Shown: positions 9,122 to 21,621 of the stretch, one piece after another
Numbering within the stretch: the stretch's first letter is position 1
Layout of the letters: every line of letters starts with the position of its first letter
Source of the DNA: Liolophura sinensis
Taxonomy: Eukaryota > Mollusca > Polyplacophora > Chitonida > Chitonidae
Direction: 5' to 3'
Length of the DNA: 64,000 nucleotides
NCBI RefSeq assembly: GCF_032854445.1
Contig: NC_088306.1
Location: forward strand, 7,377,924 to 7,441,923
Notes under the pieces: generated by a model
What the model was told of the DNA's origin: nothing
Database searches by the model: none
What the model saw: only the letters and a program-made list of their open reading frames with translations
Program-made: the position numbers and the translations under genes

Positions 9122-11529
9122 TATTACTGCTTATCAGCAAGAAAACAACCCACAATGTGAACACTAGACAAGGCTAGCGAGATAATCAATTCTTCAGGGA
9201 CTGTGGAACATTATATGATTTGGTTGGGGAGCGGCACTTCATGTACGACAGGTAGTACAATAGGCAAATGGCTCAGGGGCCGCTCAGGCTCTGGAATGTC
9301 TGGTATTTCAGTTAGCCGGTGATACGTTTTGGACGATTTCTGGTTAACAAAGCATTATGGTAGGAACATGAAATATATTAATACTGTCGTTAATTATTTT
9401 ACGAGGATTCTTATCATTACGCCAGCTGGATCTAAATCATTCAGTTAAACTACTACCCCGACCAAATACATATACAGCCTTCCATGTCCCTGAAGCTCTC
9501 GTCCTTTAGAAATTTGGAGACGTGTTTAAGCGATTTGTGATTTTCTGATTTAACTAAAACAGAAGCGATGTAAAAGCAGAAGCGATGTAAGAGGCATTAA
9601 GAATAAACGGGATATTTGTCTATTTGCGCTTTTTACTTTGTTTTCCCCCATCTCATACGACTTATAATACAGGTGAATATAACGATCATGTTGTCTGTCT
9701 GTGTATGCGCAACCACTAACGTAACTTGTTAAGGCCGATCCTCCTGTTCTTACTGTTGGATCTTTCTTGATCATGAACGTCAGCCATGTGTGCTGAGTTT
9801 TCTTAGACGAAGACTGTTAATATTTGTTACAGTCTTTGCCCACTTGTATAAGCCTAGTTCATATGCCTAACCAGTTACATGTAACCAAAAACGTAACCCG
9901 TTATGCGAAAGCAGCTTTTCCAGACTATATTTAAATTTTTTACGCTTAAACGAGAAGCTAAAGTGTTTCCTTCCCTGAATTATTGCCCCACGTAACGGTT
10001 ATTCTTACCGAGGGTATGAATTACATGTAAGATACTTTTGCCTTTTCCACAACAACATTCATATAAGACAGGTTAGAAATTGTCTACTTTTATGCTACTG
10101 GAATGAAGCCTTGCGATGGAGTTGCAAGTTGGCACGCTTGGTGAACAGAATGTCTATGTTCTGCGTCGTTTTTCATAACAAATTAAAACCATTATACGCA
10201 TGTGTGGAAGTTGTAGTTTGAGACTAGAGCCATTAAAGTTCTACAACACCGTAAATTGTCGTATTTTACCTGATTAGTGTTGGAGCCGAGAGGCCTGAAC
10301 AGTAACAGTGAATGGACATGCTATTCACATTTAACTTAACATGTGTACTTTGACTGAAGGGACGTCGTTCATCAGGCCATCGTGTGGCATACCAGCAGGA
10401 AATAGTTTTGGTGGTGATTCTCACCAACAATATACAAATAATTTGTGAGATGCATATGTCATTTGATACTGGCCATCAGACGCCACCATTTACAATACCC
10501 CGTCAATGCAAAACAGGAAGCAAGACGACTATCCTGGAAATAAAGCCATTCATAGTTTATTTCCAACAAATTGGATCCCTTGACTCCCGGTAGCTATCTG
10601 GAGAGATGACAGTTTTATTTGGATGAATCGTTCCTGTAAAGCTAGTAGCTGGTTTATTTGCAGGGTTAATTCATTGTTTAGTTTGCGAGAGGCCTTATCT
10701 GTGGCATAAAGAATCCCATTCGATTTATTGACGTATTTGTTACTCTTAAGGCCTACAGTCTTGATTGACAAAGCCTAGTCATAGACAGGCGCTCAAATCA
10801 TAGATTTTGATGAATGGCTCCTTGTCGAAACCGTGACTATGTTGGGTAACAAGACAGACCAATGAATTCACGCTTAAAACACTGTATTTTTTTCATATTC
10901 TACCAATTCTTCGCCATAAAAGATACGAATTAAAGGTTTAGTTTTCTTTTTTTTTCAAGCTGTGGAGAGGATTTGAATTAAAGTTTGTTGGGCGCATAAT
11001 ACGTAACATAAATCATGCGTTACAATGTCTTGAGATTTTCTGTCTTATTCAGATTCCTATAATACTGGTCAGTAGTACATGTACGACAGCATGAAGTGGA
11101 ACAATAACTGATACACACTTGGTGCAGTTCTTTTGTGTCAACGACCTCTGAACAATAACCTTTATTTCTGTCGAGAGTCGGGAATAGGTAAGTTGGAGAG
11201 AACTTTAATTGTGGGTAAACCTTACCATCTGCATTTCTATTACCTAATTCAGTTTTAGCCATTGTGCTAAGGGTTGCGTAATTTGCATCTACCCTAATTC
11301 TTCAACCCTTTCAACCGCCTCTGCAACCAATATTTGGAAAAAATTTGAGAGAACGATGGGGTGCAGAGAAAAAATTTGCACGAAGCTTGGACCTTTAATG
11401 ACACAAACAAATCATTTGAGTCATTTTTCAGTCATTTTCATAATAACTGTATGTATAAATTCCAATGAAAAAAAAGTGTTCTAGTGGTTGAAAAGGTTGA
11501 ATATTTACAGTATTTAAGCATTTACATTA
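9122..11529. other. non-coding, nothing recognised over 2.4 kb
   Basis: Several 70-80-codon frames (9550-9774, 10550-10771, 11020-11262, all on the - strand; 10384-10593 on +) lack domains, splice context or repeats. I see no gene or mobile element that I can support. Confidence 0.5.
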
Positions 11530-11620
11530 ACCGTTAGATTAAAACCCTTCGTGAGGTAAATTTACAAGAGGCCGTATTTCACCAGTTACGTGTGGCTATT
11601 TACTTTTAGTCTGGGTAAAG
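11530..11620 (-). mobile_element. D module fragment
   Basis: TTAGATTAAAACCCTT, then TTTACAAGAGGCCGTATTTC and ACCAGTTACGTGTGGC, matching other minus-orientation D copies. It lies directly upstream of a plus-orientation E module, which suggests D and E belong to one element. Confidence 0.6.
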
Positions 11621-11640
11621 GGAGCCGTGCTAATTGCATC

Positions 11641-11977
11641 AGCATGATGCCTTTATGAACAGTTACAATTAAAGCGCGACTGAGATACTTGTTTAATTGT
11701 TATTTGACATGGAACTCATTCACGGACTGCGAATTTGAACTTTGATATAGAATTCATGCCTGGAATATTCATTGTCTGCCCGGTATGATTGAAAACTGAT
11801 GACCGCTTCTCTGTTGTGTGTTACCGGCTTTATTTCTTATTTGTATAATTTCTTACATACCTTTGTCTTTGGGAGTTAGTGTTAAACGTTGTTTTGGAAA
11901 TGGATCTTGCGATTATCGACCTGGAACGCCCTTTACGGACTACGAATGGTATAGGAATGTCGGACTTGACGCTTATA
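11641..11977 (+). mobile_element. E module, partner of 3880-4206
   Basis: Highly similar to 3880-4206 over its length. A 128-codon frame at 11818-12204 covers it, but the partner copy has a stop soon after the shared part (a TAA in GACGGAATAAGACTTG), so the frame is not conserved and I do not annotate a gene. Confidence 0.8.
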
Positions 11978-12559
11978 TTTACTGTCTATGCTGTATGTCT
12001 TTTACTGTGTCAAAACTGAAAAAAGACGCAATAACTGTAACCATCGCTGTACATTTTGTGGGTCTTTGTCTCGGCAACTGCGAGGCAGCGGACGTGATAA
12101 AGGCTGGCAGAATTTGCCTGCATAGCAGGGTGTTTTCATCAAGGTGCTTTTCATCGTCCATTTTGCTCTTACAAGAACACATTGCATACCAAGTTCTTAA
12201 TTAGAGTCCTTGTTAAACATTTAAAATGAATAATGTGGGTTTTATGGGCAGAAAATGGTTTCTAAACCGATTATGAGAAAATCCAAAATCAAAAGACATG
12301 TTTAAAATCAGTTGATAGAACTAAACCTCGGGTAAAACTCCAAAGCCACAATATCGTGGTAAAATATCTATAATCAGGGAAATTGTATACATATATAAAT
12401 GTAGAAAACTATATTTTAAGATAAAAACCAAATATTTAATGATAGCAACGCTGTCAAATATATCAAATATAAAGCCTTTTGTATTGAGCATTCTACCAAC
12501 ATGAGTCAAGACGTCTACACAATCAGCAAGAATATATTTGGTGCCATGTTTTTTTTCTT

Positions 12560-12690
12560 TTTGTGCGATTTGTTTTCATTCTCGTAAGAAATTGTGTTTA
12601 AGAAATGAGACTTGTGATTATGGAATTGGGGTGCCCGTTAATGGTTTACGAGTGGTTTACGAATATCTGTCTTGACACTTAGATTTAACA
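12560..12690 (+). mobile_element. E module fragment
   Basis: TTGTGCGATTTGTTTTCATT, GAAATGAGACTTGTGATTAT, then GTGGTTTACGAATATCTGTC and TTGACACTTAG follow family order with low similarity. Confidence 0.5.
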
Positions 12691-12944
12691 CCGTATTGTC
12701 ATTTTTACGACGCCCTTTAAAACAGAATTAAATCTGAACTCTTCGCCGAGTATTTAACAAAACCTCTACTTCATGTGGCATCTAAGTAGCGAGAGCTGGA
12801 CTCGAGTATGGGGCTTCACTTATAAGGCGGCCAAACAAATTAAGCGGGACCCCCTAAGTAATCCTGGAATTCAAATGGCTAGTTGGACACTGATTGGAAG
12901 GACATCCTGTGAGTACGAAACATATAAACGGGGAAAATCACAGA

Positions 12945-13320
12945 GGACAGAAAATTCGTCTCTCACCGTGCTCTGTACGGAAATGAAATGTATAGACATA
13001 AATTTGTATAATCGCCTGGCGTGTTTGCTTGGATAACAAGCTTCGCATCATCCCAAAGAAAATCAAAAAGGGTATAAAATCGATCCAGACTGTCCTCTAT
13101 ATGGAATTAAAATGAATAGATGTAAATGGCAATAATTATTTTGGGCTGACGGATTTAAGTTGGATACGTAAAACAACAAAACCACGTTGGCTAAAAAAAT
13201 TGTCGCAGACTTTCTTCATTGCAAGAATAAAATGTATAACTGCAAATGTCTATGATCGCTTGGTGGCTTGTTCTGAATTGATAACTAACTTCACATCTGT
13301 ACAAACAAGACAATTCGTCA
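12945..13320. repeat. degenerate tandem repeat, about 120-bp unit, 3 copies
   Basis: Units begin near 12950, 13075 and 13193. Each has an AAAATTCGTC/AAAATCGATC/AAAATTGTCG start, a CTGTACGG/CTATATGG/CATTGCAAG step, AATGAAATGTATAGAC-like text, and a stretch around ATAATCGCCTGG or ATGATCGCTTGG. Divergence is high. The short frames here are chance products. Confidence 0.6.
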
Positions 13321-13717
13321 AAGCTGATATTGATGCTCATTACACAGTTTGACATGTAATTTCCAAAGTTTTCCGATTCAGGGCAATGGAAGTTTTCCAA
13401 GAGGTAAATCTTGGACACAGGGTTCACCGAATGTACAAATTTGTGCAATTGCTTTTTTAATGTTTCGCAACCAATACAACCAAAGTGTTATCAAGTATTG
13501 GAGTCCAACCGCGATATAATACAAACTCAACTTGACGGCTAGTAGAAATCTTCTTTTTGATTCCAGCTTCTGGGACACAGGCTTTCCCCACAGAGGAAAT
13601 ACTTATTTCAAATCAATACCGCCCCTCGGGTTTTACATTTAAACATGACCAAATATATCACCCTTACTTCATAATCAAATCTCCGCTCGCAAATACAACA
13701 TAAAACGCATTATGTAA

Positions 13718-13775
13718 ATCAAAAACAGAGCAGCAACGACAGTATTTTATTTGGCAAATGATCACACTTCAATCA
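13718..13775 (+). mobile_element. D module fragment
   Basis: AAAACAGAGCAGCAACGACAG followed by TTGGCAAATGATCACACTTC, matching the outer part of the D arm. Between 13330 and 14055 nothing else is recognisable. Confidence 0.5.
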
Positions 13776-14055
13776 TCACAATCTCGTCCATTAACAGACT
13801 GCTTTATGCTTTTAAGCTAACCTCAAATAACTCATGACTTTCCAAGACTAGGGTTATTTCATGGCATAAATACACCGTTCCACGAACCCAGTAATACGGC
13901 AAAACAATATATACGTATTCTGCTAGTTAACATTTTCATCATGCAAATTATGTTTTTACTACTCTAAAAGCAGTACAATGCAACAGATGCATTTAATGCA
14001 AATGGTGTGTGTGTTGACTTGTGACGTAGATGGAGGTGGGAAGGAGTGGCTACTT

Positions 14056-14287
14056 AACGTACCAGCGCGGCACAATGACCCAAGAGCCTCTGACCAATAA
14101 GTCCTGCTCATGATGGCTTTCTCTCCGTCGTACATTGGGAGATGTCCCAACAAACTGCTGATAGCCTTGGGTTTCCGCTGGTGGGAAACTCAGCCAGGGT
14201 TCACATCACCAATATACTGGACGTCGTCGTATAAGTAAGATTTTCTTAAGTACCACGTAAAAAACCAATTAATTAAATAAATAAATA
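14056..14287 (+). mobile_element. SINE family A, diverged
   Basis: Plus orientation. It has CACAATGACCCAAGAGCCTC and AATAAGTCCTGCTCATGATG from the head, CAACAAACTGCTGATAGCCT from the core, and ends in AATTAAATAAATAAAT. Many substitutions and small deletions suggest an old insertion. Confidence 0.75.
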
Positions 14288-15235
14288 TGCTCAAATGTTT
14301 GCTTATGTGGCAGAAGATATACTAATGATGGTACAATCCACCATGAAAAAGATGAAAGAATATGGCATCAGTTAGCCATAAAGCTCTCTCAGTGTCATAA
14401 TGAAACAAGTGCACAGAGGTAAAATCCAGGACAAAAGCCCCGCCCATGTCATAACGTATTCTTTTTGAGTCGGCTTAAAGGCACCATATGCGGTTTTTTG
14501 TTTTCTGTAGCAGATGTATTTGAACATAAAAGATTATTTAGAAATTTAAACCCAAATTTTATTATAGTTTATAAGGGAAATATTATTTTTGAATACGAAA
14601 AAGAATAAAAAATCATAAATTTTTGTAACTTTGTCATTTCCATTATATAAGTAAAACATGGATGTATACGTATTATGCACGTTATTCAAAAGCACAAAAT
14701 TGCAAATTATACACAAAATTTGTTGAGCAGTAAGTTTTGTCTGCAAAAGCTGACAAATTGGCAAATGGTCAAACTGTCGTAGCCGCACAGTAAATTATCC
14801 GTTTGATAGCATTTGACGAATTCCGTAAATTATAAATGCGAACAAATAATATTGGTGGCATGCTTTTGAAAACTCTACACTCTGAAAGATACCTGCCACA
14901 GAATTTGAAATCAAGCATTGTTTATATCATGTAAAATAAATTTCTGTGCGATAGAAATAATTGACATATACATAAAATTTGTGTTCTTAAAAGCGAATGA
15001 AAGTCTTAACACAAACTTTAAAACAACAATTGTTTACCATATTTATAGGTTTCTTTTGTTTTCAGATAAGTCTGGAATTGAAGTAAAGCATTGTGTATAC
15101 CGTTGAGAGCAAAAAGCACTTTCCCATTTCGAGCCAAGGAAAAAGTCGATTTCTTCTAAAAACTTAGATTACATGTTGTTTGAACGAGTAAGAAGGCTTA
15201 TTGCAAACATATTAAAATATTTCAGTGTAAAGTCA
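14288..15235. other. AT-rich non-coding
   Basis: Very AT-rich, with no repeat or protein-like frame that I recognise. The 80-codon - strand frame at 14546-14788 is mostly low-complexity. Confidence 0.5.
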
Positions 15236-15434
15236 CGTTGTTACAGGGTGGCACTGTTTGGTGATGTTATACGGTGATGCTGTTTGGCATACCGTCACGT
15301 TGTTTGGTATATGGTCACATTGTTTGATACATCGGGATACTATCTGGCATAAGGTCACATTGTCATAGACACTGTTTGGTATATGGTCAATTTGTTTGAT
15401 ACATAGGGACTCTGTTTGGCATATGGTCATAATG
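15236..15434. repeat. imperfect minisatellite with TGTTTGGYATA core
   Basis: Recurrent strings such as GTTTGGTATATGGTCA, GTTTGATACATCGGGA and GTTTGGCATATGGTCA alternate about every 20 bases, with a larger period near 60. At least six core units are visible. Translation on the - strand shows the matching periodic pattern, which is a consequence of the repeat. Confidence 0.8.
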
Positions 15435-15454
15435 CTCATGGCCAATCCTAACCA

Positions 15455-15790
15455 TCAAATGCCTAATATCTCATGATTGTTAATCACGTCTGCTAACCGT
15501 GGTGCCTTTATTCCCAGTATGCTACAACTAATCTCTCGTGGCATTAGCGGGTTTTTTTTGCCTGTGCCTTGTAACGAAATCAGGAGACAGATTCTATCCA
15601 GATCAACCGGGGAAAACCTGACATGCGCGCAGTTAACTGACCAAGCAGTGTTGATAACGCATACTGTCGGCCAAGGAAAAGACAGCGCAGTGATAAACTG
15701 GTCTGCCAGCGAAAAACTTTGCGAGACATACGAATGGAGGGGAGGGAGCGTATTCTTTTGTTTTTCTTCACTAGCCATTTAATATGACAG
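15455..15790. other. unassigned open-frame block
   Basis: Open on both strands: 107 codons with an ATG on the - strand (15455-15778) and 101 codons on the + strand (15477-15782). CpG and GC content are higher than in the neighbours. Neither product carries a domain I recognise, and no clear splice sites fix a strand. It could be an exon of an unknown gene, an old retrocopy or chance. Confidence 0.2.
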
Positions 15791-16489
15791 AAACCGCGAT
15801 AGCAGCGTGATGCATAGGCTTCACTTTCAGGCCGATCTTATCACAAGTACTTTTACGGCACTGTTTTTCGGGCTCTCCACCGGGGTTTTTGCGCTCAAGT
15901 GTCTGGAATGCACTTAATGAGGATGTATACCCGCTGCACTTTTCTTGTCGTCGTGCTACGTACTTGGCAAAATGCTTTCAAAAAGCACTTTACACACAGT
16001 TCAGTTTCGCAATAAACAAATGTCACCCAAAAAATCACGCGAGTCCTGGCACTTGTCAAATGGCCTTGAAATGAATGAAGAGAAATGGAGCCCAGTGAGT
16101 GATAATGCGGTTTCGGTACATCATCAATATTGTGGCATAGGGAGTCAGATCTGTACATAGGCCAGGTGTTATGGTTTATGAGGCTCTAACGTTTCCATGT
16201 ACATGATAACATTGTTATGTTACGGGAAAAAAGCTATTGTACAAACTTGTAATTCTGTTAAGGAAAGGAGTACATGTAAATACTGTACTTGTATAGAAAA
16301 AATATGTGTATGATCAGCATTAACTAGAAACCAATACATGAAAATTTCTCATGTCCCTTGGTCAGTTTCTTAATGCTCTTTCAATAAGCATGAATTTTGT
16401 TGCCATGTCATGCAGACAGCTTTCAATCTCTTTTTATCACTACACATATAGGGACGCGGTGTGTACCGTATACTGATTCCATTCACTCC

Positions 16490-16690
16490 ACTAGAACATT
16501 TGCTCCATCTACTCATCGTCTTTGAAAACTGTTGATTACTCTTCTTTCTCAATTTCGTACTTTATATACATTCTTACTTTTTTATTGGTTTGTGCTAAGC
16601 TTGGTTTTGGAAATTGGCCTGGCGTTTATTGAGCTGGATTGTCCGTATTAGTTAATGGCTGGTATACGAATGCAGGCAGTAGTTATTCCA
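16490..16690 (+). mobile_element. E module fragment
   Basis: GTCTTTGAAAACTGTTGATT, TTTCGTACTTTATATACATT, TGGTTTTGGAAATTGGCCTG and GGCTGGTATACGAATGCAGG follow family order. Bases 15791-16489 and 16691-17171 show nothing further that I can name. Confidence 0.65.
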
Positions 16691-17171
16691 ATGGAGACAG
16701 TTTTAAACCTCATTGACGTGACGTACAATATTACACAAAAGGTTTCTCTATGGGTAATGAGCCGTGTGCTATTTCAGCCATGGAGAATTAGGAAATTTTC
16801 TATCACCTTAATTGACTCGGAACGTTCTAGGGTGTCCCATGTATTTAATAACAAACGTTCGCTCCATTTACCTTGAGTTTGGGCCAATATACTTTTACCA
16901 CATTATGGTTTGGGTCGAATATGCGTCATGCGCAGAGGGTACCATTCCAGTGTGTAAACTACATTCTGGATTTGACGCATCGGTTGTTACACACGAATGT
17001 CTTTCCCGCTGCTGACTACTTCTACTAGCTGGTAACTATCTTCAGTTACAATTTTGCAGAGATTTTGATTGTATGTGATTGTTATCAGATTCTGAATTTG
17101 AGTTTTTTTCACCTGTTGATGACCAGGAACCACTTGTACAAAGCGATAGGGAACCTAAGTTGATGTTATTT

Positions 17172-17278
17172 GTGTATTTATTTGATTGATGTTTCACTTA
17201 TACGACGGCGGCCAGCATTGTGGTGTGAGGAAACCGGGCAAAGCCCGGGGGAAAACCCACGACCATCCGCAGGTTGCT
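17172..17278 (-). mobile_element. SINE family A, truncated and internally deleted
   Basis: ATTTATTTGATTGATG joins directly to TTTCACTTATACGACGGCGG, so about 20 bp of the conserved TTTTACGCCGTACTCAAGAA step is missing. The copy stops after CGCAGGTTGCTAG, before the head. Confidence 0.82.
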
Positions 17279-19310
17279 AGCGAGTATATATACCGTTATG
17301 ATGAAAGGACAACGCTCGCAGTTAGTCTCAGTCGGTAGCAGAGGTCGTTTCCACACTCCAGCGGTCGTAAATGTTTTGGGTAGGGCCAATAATCTGTAAT
17401 CGTTATTAGTACTCGCTATCGCGCGCTTCCTGTTATACTTATTTAGGATAATAATAACTTAAAATCAAAACTTACAGTCCAAACTTACAATCGGTTGACT
17501 CAGTTGTAAATATTTGTAAACGTCCCCACTTTTTGCAAAGATATGCAATTTAATTGCCTCAAACACATGTTGCGGGCATTTTTTCACATGTTGTTAGCTG
17601 CTAAATCAATATGATGTGCAACTCTTTTGAAAATAAAGGTAAGAAAACGTTTTGACCGGTATATTGTCCATCTTCACCTTAGTCACCTTTATGTACGAGT
17701 CAAATCTGACATACGATAAGGATCGTAATTTCAAGCATTTACAATTGCCTTAAAATTTATTGATGCAATCAGCACAGCTTGTTTTTACAATCAATTATAA
17801 ACTCACTGACAGGGTCTACATATAGTTTCGAACTATTTATGCAATGGTAATTTGGATACTTCACTTAGTATGCCCACACAAACATTCGTATTATATTATA
17901 GAATACAAATGCTTACGACATAGCGAGTACAACCGGAGAACTCACCGTATTCTGATCATTGGTGAATGGTCCCAAGTAACAGGTCTATTTACCATCGTTA
18001 AAGTTTTATTCTAACTGATCATGTAAATGGTTTAATTGTAGAAACTCACACATTTTGGTTTAAACGACAGTTAAAACATGAAATACAGTGATGTGAATAG
18101 CATTTTCTTATACTTCAGTATTGAAGATTTTGCGAGCACATTGGATTGTCATATTTAATAAACCAAAACAAAAAAAATGGAAAGGAAACGACATACTCTC
18201 GGGCAACTTGTTATGGTTGCTATTTTTATATGTTTGCATATAATCTGTATTTTCGTATTCTGTTTAATTCTTAATTCGGCATATATTAGTAATGTGCTTA
18301 GTATTGAAGCAGGAGCGAATTCAAAGCCTCAGAGTGGTACCCACAAAGTGAACGGAAAGCTTTCTTCATGCTTCGAAAGGCGTGATCGATTAGCCCTTGG
18401 CGGGTTAAGAAATCTACTATAAGCTTCATTGTCTCAGAATACCTCAAGGTACCTTATCCACTAATTAATTTTACGTTCGCTCTATTTGCCTTACAGCTTT
18501 TTCCTTTTCTTAGTGTATTTACTTTTGGATATAATGAAATATTGCCACATTCCATCTATATGGAATCATTCAAATAAGGCATAAAACAAAACAATCTAAA
18601 GCTGAAAAATGACTACAGCTACAGGCAGTGTCAGGGCTCTTGGCTGATTGTCGAGATTGTCAGAGAGAGCAAATCGTCAAAGGCCTTATCGTCCTAGAAT
18701 ATCGACTATTTTCCCTGAATCCCTGAAATCCACTGACTACTTTGCCAGCATTATTTGCTATTTATACATCATTTCCTTTGGGAACTGGTGTTTTATGTTG
18801 TTTGGGAAATAGTCCTTTTAATCATCGACTTTATGTTGAAAAATTGTCAGATTTAAATTCCTTAGCCGCCTGAAGGTGCATTACTGATAATCTGAGGATA
18901 ATCAGTATTTTCAGAACCAGTTAATTTCCGACTACCATTTTGGCACGTTTTTTTATCTAATATTAACGACTGCAGCATGAAGAGTAAACCTACTACGACT
19001 GTGGGATAATTGACAGATAATTGACATGCTATGGCTCCTGTCAGTTTGATGCAGTGAAGGGTTTAGTTCCAAATTTTCAGGTAAATGCTTCAGAAGCTAC
19101 AGTTTATACCCCCCTTAGCACAATGACTTGAGCAGAATTAAGTGAAGGCAGGCAGTGCTGTTAATTGCAATTGATGAGATGTGACTGATCTGAAGCGGCT
19201 CGAAATGCCGTGTTCTCATCACATTTAACCTACAAAATATTAAAACACGGAACCAGGCCTCGAAGATGATTAGATCAATGGTTATACGTCAATGCCGTAC
19301 TGAAGACTAT
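17279..19310. other. non-coding, faint E trace near 18715-18845
   Basis: No gene supported. An 81-codon + frame at 18177-18422 begins MERKRHTLGQLVMVAIFICL and could encode a membrane segment, but it has no further support. Around 18780 a TTTGGGAACTGGTGTTTTAT string resembles the E module. Confidence 0.4.
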
Positions 19311-19314
19311 CTCG

Positions 19315-19375
19315 TAAAGTGTAAAACCACAGCAGCGACGACGGTGTGATATCTGGCTAATGGTCAGACTTTAAC
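19315..19375 (+). mobile_element. D module fragment
   Basis: AAAACCACAGCAGCGACGAC followed by GGTGTGATATCTGGCTAATG matches the outer end of the D arm. Confidence 0.6.
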
Positions 19376-19536
19376 GGTATCCAAACTTACTTTATATGCA
19401 GTGATACTTATCTTGTACTTTCACTACTAGATTTGATGCATTGAGGTGATTGGCGCGTTGTGGTTTATCACTGTTATCTTTTGTGAAATAAATTGTCCAA
19501 TTTCAGAGGCTTTTCACAAAAAGCCCCGCACAAATT

Positions 19537-19602
19537 CTACATGGAGGCTAGTTTCTACATGGATGCTAGTGTCCACATGGAGGCTTGTAGTACATGGAAA
19601 GC
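19537..19602. repeat. 18-bp tandem repeat, 3.6 copies
   Basis: Consecutive units CTACATGGAGGCTAGTTT, CTACATGGATGCTAGTGT, CCACATGGAGGCTTGTAG and a partial TACATGGAAAGC. Confidence 0.9.
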
Positions 19603-19624
19603 ACTCCAATAATACATAGGATAA

Positions 19625-19700
19625 TATAGCGTCACGAGCAAAACCAGAATCAGCGACGACAGTGTGATAGTTGGCAAATCGTCACGCGTAAACGATGAAA
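19625..19700 (+). mobile_element. D module fragment
   Basis: CAGCGACGACAGTGTGATAG then TTGGCAAATCGTCACGCGTA and ACGATGAAATC. It is the second D fragment within 320 bases in the same orientation. Confidence 0.65.
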
Positions 19701-19744
19701 TCAAAGGCATATGAAAGTGTATACAGGACGAAAGGAAAAAGGAA

Positions 19745-19987
19745 TCAAGAAAAGGGAAGCTGGCTTTTTAATTTACCATCCAACACAACTCCTTGCTCTC
19801 TATTGTAGAAATGGTTAGCAGTTTTCGCAGAGCGCTGCGATCGAAGCTTGCTGGATACAGCCGCCAAGGCGGGGTCTATTGCTTCAATGACTTTCGGAGC
19901 TTTGTGGTCGCAGGCAGTCACAAGGCGTGTCCTCACTTAAACAATCCTTCTATTCAGCTTTCGCGGGGTAACTTCAGTCGAAACAAG
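19745..19987. other. unassigned GC-richer block, possible exon
   Basis: The composition changes abruptly to higher GC. On + a pyrimidine-rich CCTTGCTCTCTATTGTAG (ending at 19808) looks like a splice acceptor and CAAG|GTATAT near 19987 like a weak donor, with an open frame between (MVSSFRRALRSKLAGYSRQG and onward). On - an ATG frame of 63 codons is also open (19745-19936). I recognise no domain in either, so neither strand nor gene status is settled. Confidence 0.2.
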
Positions 19988-20109
19988 GTATATAGCAACG
20001 AAAACACAGGAGCTGTCTACCAGCCAGTCACAAACCTATTGCTCGCTCAGATCAGACTGTGCTGGAAGTTTCATATCAGGGCAGTAGTTAAGGTATTGAG
20101 TGTTTAGGT

Positions 20110-21446
20110 AATTTTTCAAGCCTTTACGCGGCGTCCCTTTCACAGGATGGGGATACATCTTCGTGATAAATTGACGATAAGCGCCGTCTGTTCTTTACAA
20201 ACCGGAGAGCTGTCATTTCGTTTGTTTTAGGCGGTGTAAAGTTGCTCAATTGATTTGGGATTTGATCAATAACCTTTCAATGTTTTATTTGGACTGTACC
20301 GTGGCAGGTGTCTCATTTTATGGCGAAAGCTCCAATAGCACGAGAAAATGTCTAATCGTTCCACGTAGAGTATCCACAACCACTTTCGCGACAGTAAGGC
20401 GTCAGACATCCTTGGGTCTAGCTCAGTGGTCATATCGTAGACAACGCATGGACTTTTAAACGGCTTTTCAGACAAAACAGGATGAAGATTGCTACTTTGC
20501 CAGTTTGAGTTGCGCAGGCGATGGAACAAGGTAAAGGAGTTTTAGAATACTTGATAAGGGGATTGTTTATTTCCATCCGAAATGAACATATCTCTGCGAT
20601 ACAGGCTAACCTGATAATGGTTCGTATGTTTGTTGTTACATTTATCGCCCTCTCTGTCTTTCGGCATGCTCTAGTGACATAATGATGAGTAAGCATTGTC
20701 CCTAACAAACATTTAGGTCTGTAAATTTAACCTTGTGTTCGCGCAAAGTTCCAGATATATGTGGACATCGCTTTGAATATGACTTGATTTAAACCATGTC
20801 GGATGACTCAAAATAATTCATCTACAAAGTTTGTAATGCTTGTATCTACTTTATAAAGCACAGTCATAAGGCTCTACTCCTCTCCATTAATTCGTGCCAC
20901 TACAGTAGGTGCACTGTCCCGTCGCTTATCTTTGATATGTCCACATACACAATTGTACCAATCAAATACAATAAAATACGAATGCATAGTTTAATGAAAT
21001 CCTATGAAATGTACATAACTTGTGGCTAAAGTCGTTCTTAATGTGGAAGTATCTATTGCTCGGTCACCTTAATAATAGCCGTACGTGAAAAATGTTAGCA
21101 TTCAGGCATAGGTCCACGCAGCATCACAGGAAGTTAGTTCCACCGCGCTTTCTCTTGTTTCATCGGGGTTTTGAATTTTCTATAAATATTATATTCGCGT
21201 TGCGTCTAATCAAAGTTTTGGTGTATGATTTTGTTTGACCAATTTTGAAAATAGATGTTACGTAAATGCCAAAGAGACTTCTTCCGAAAATTGACTATTT
21301 AAAGGTGCCTCTTCTCGGAAGTGTGGGTGCGTCTCCATGTATACATGTAGGCATGGTATATCATGGAAACAGGCTATGGGGTGAGAACAAACGTGTCTCC
21401 ACGCGACATGATGAGAAATACCACTGATTCTCTCAGTGTAGAATTA
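20110..21446. other. non-coding, nothing recognised
   Basis: Frames of 69-92 codons on both strands at 20250-20708 overlap and lack domains. No repeat matched. Confidence 0.45.
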
Positions 21447-21545
21447 AACGTAAGGCCGAGAACGCCCAGGTAGAATTGGCAATAAGACTGACAACGCCCA
21501 GGTAATCGGAAGTAAGACTGAGAGTGTCTAGGTAGAGTCAGTTTT
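21447..21545. repeat. tandem repeat, about 30-33-bp unit, 3 copies
   Basis: Units start AAGGCCGAGAACGCCCAGGT, AAGACTGACAACGCCCAGGT and AAGACTGAGAGTGTCTAGGT, each followed by a short variable segment. Confidence 0.85.
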
Positions 21546-21621
21546 TTTGGTCGCATTTGAGGTTTGCCCGGGTATGTCTGAGCATTGATGCTTGGTTGTT
21601 TTTTATATGTACTGGTATATT

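Noticed and set aside
11818-12204. 128-codon frame on +, possible E-element protein
   Set aside because: The closely related copy at 3880-4206 has an in-frame stop early and the start would be a TTG/GTG-type codon; not conserved.
12945-13320. CRISPR-like array
   Set aside because: Repeats are long, diverged and without unique equal-length spacers, and the genome is eukaryotic. Same reasoning for the other tandem arrays.
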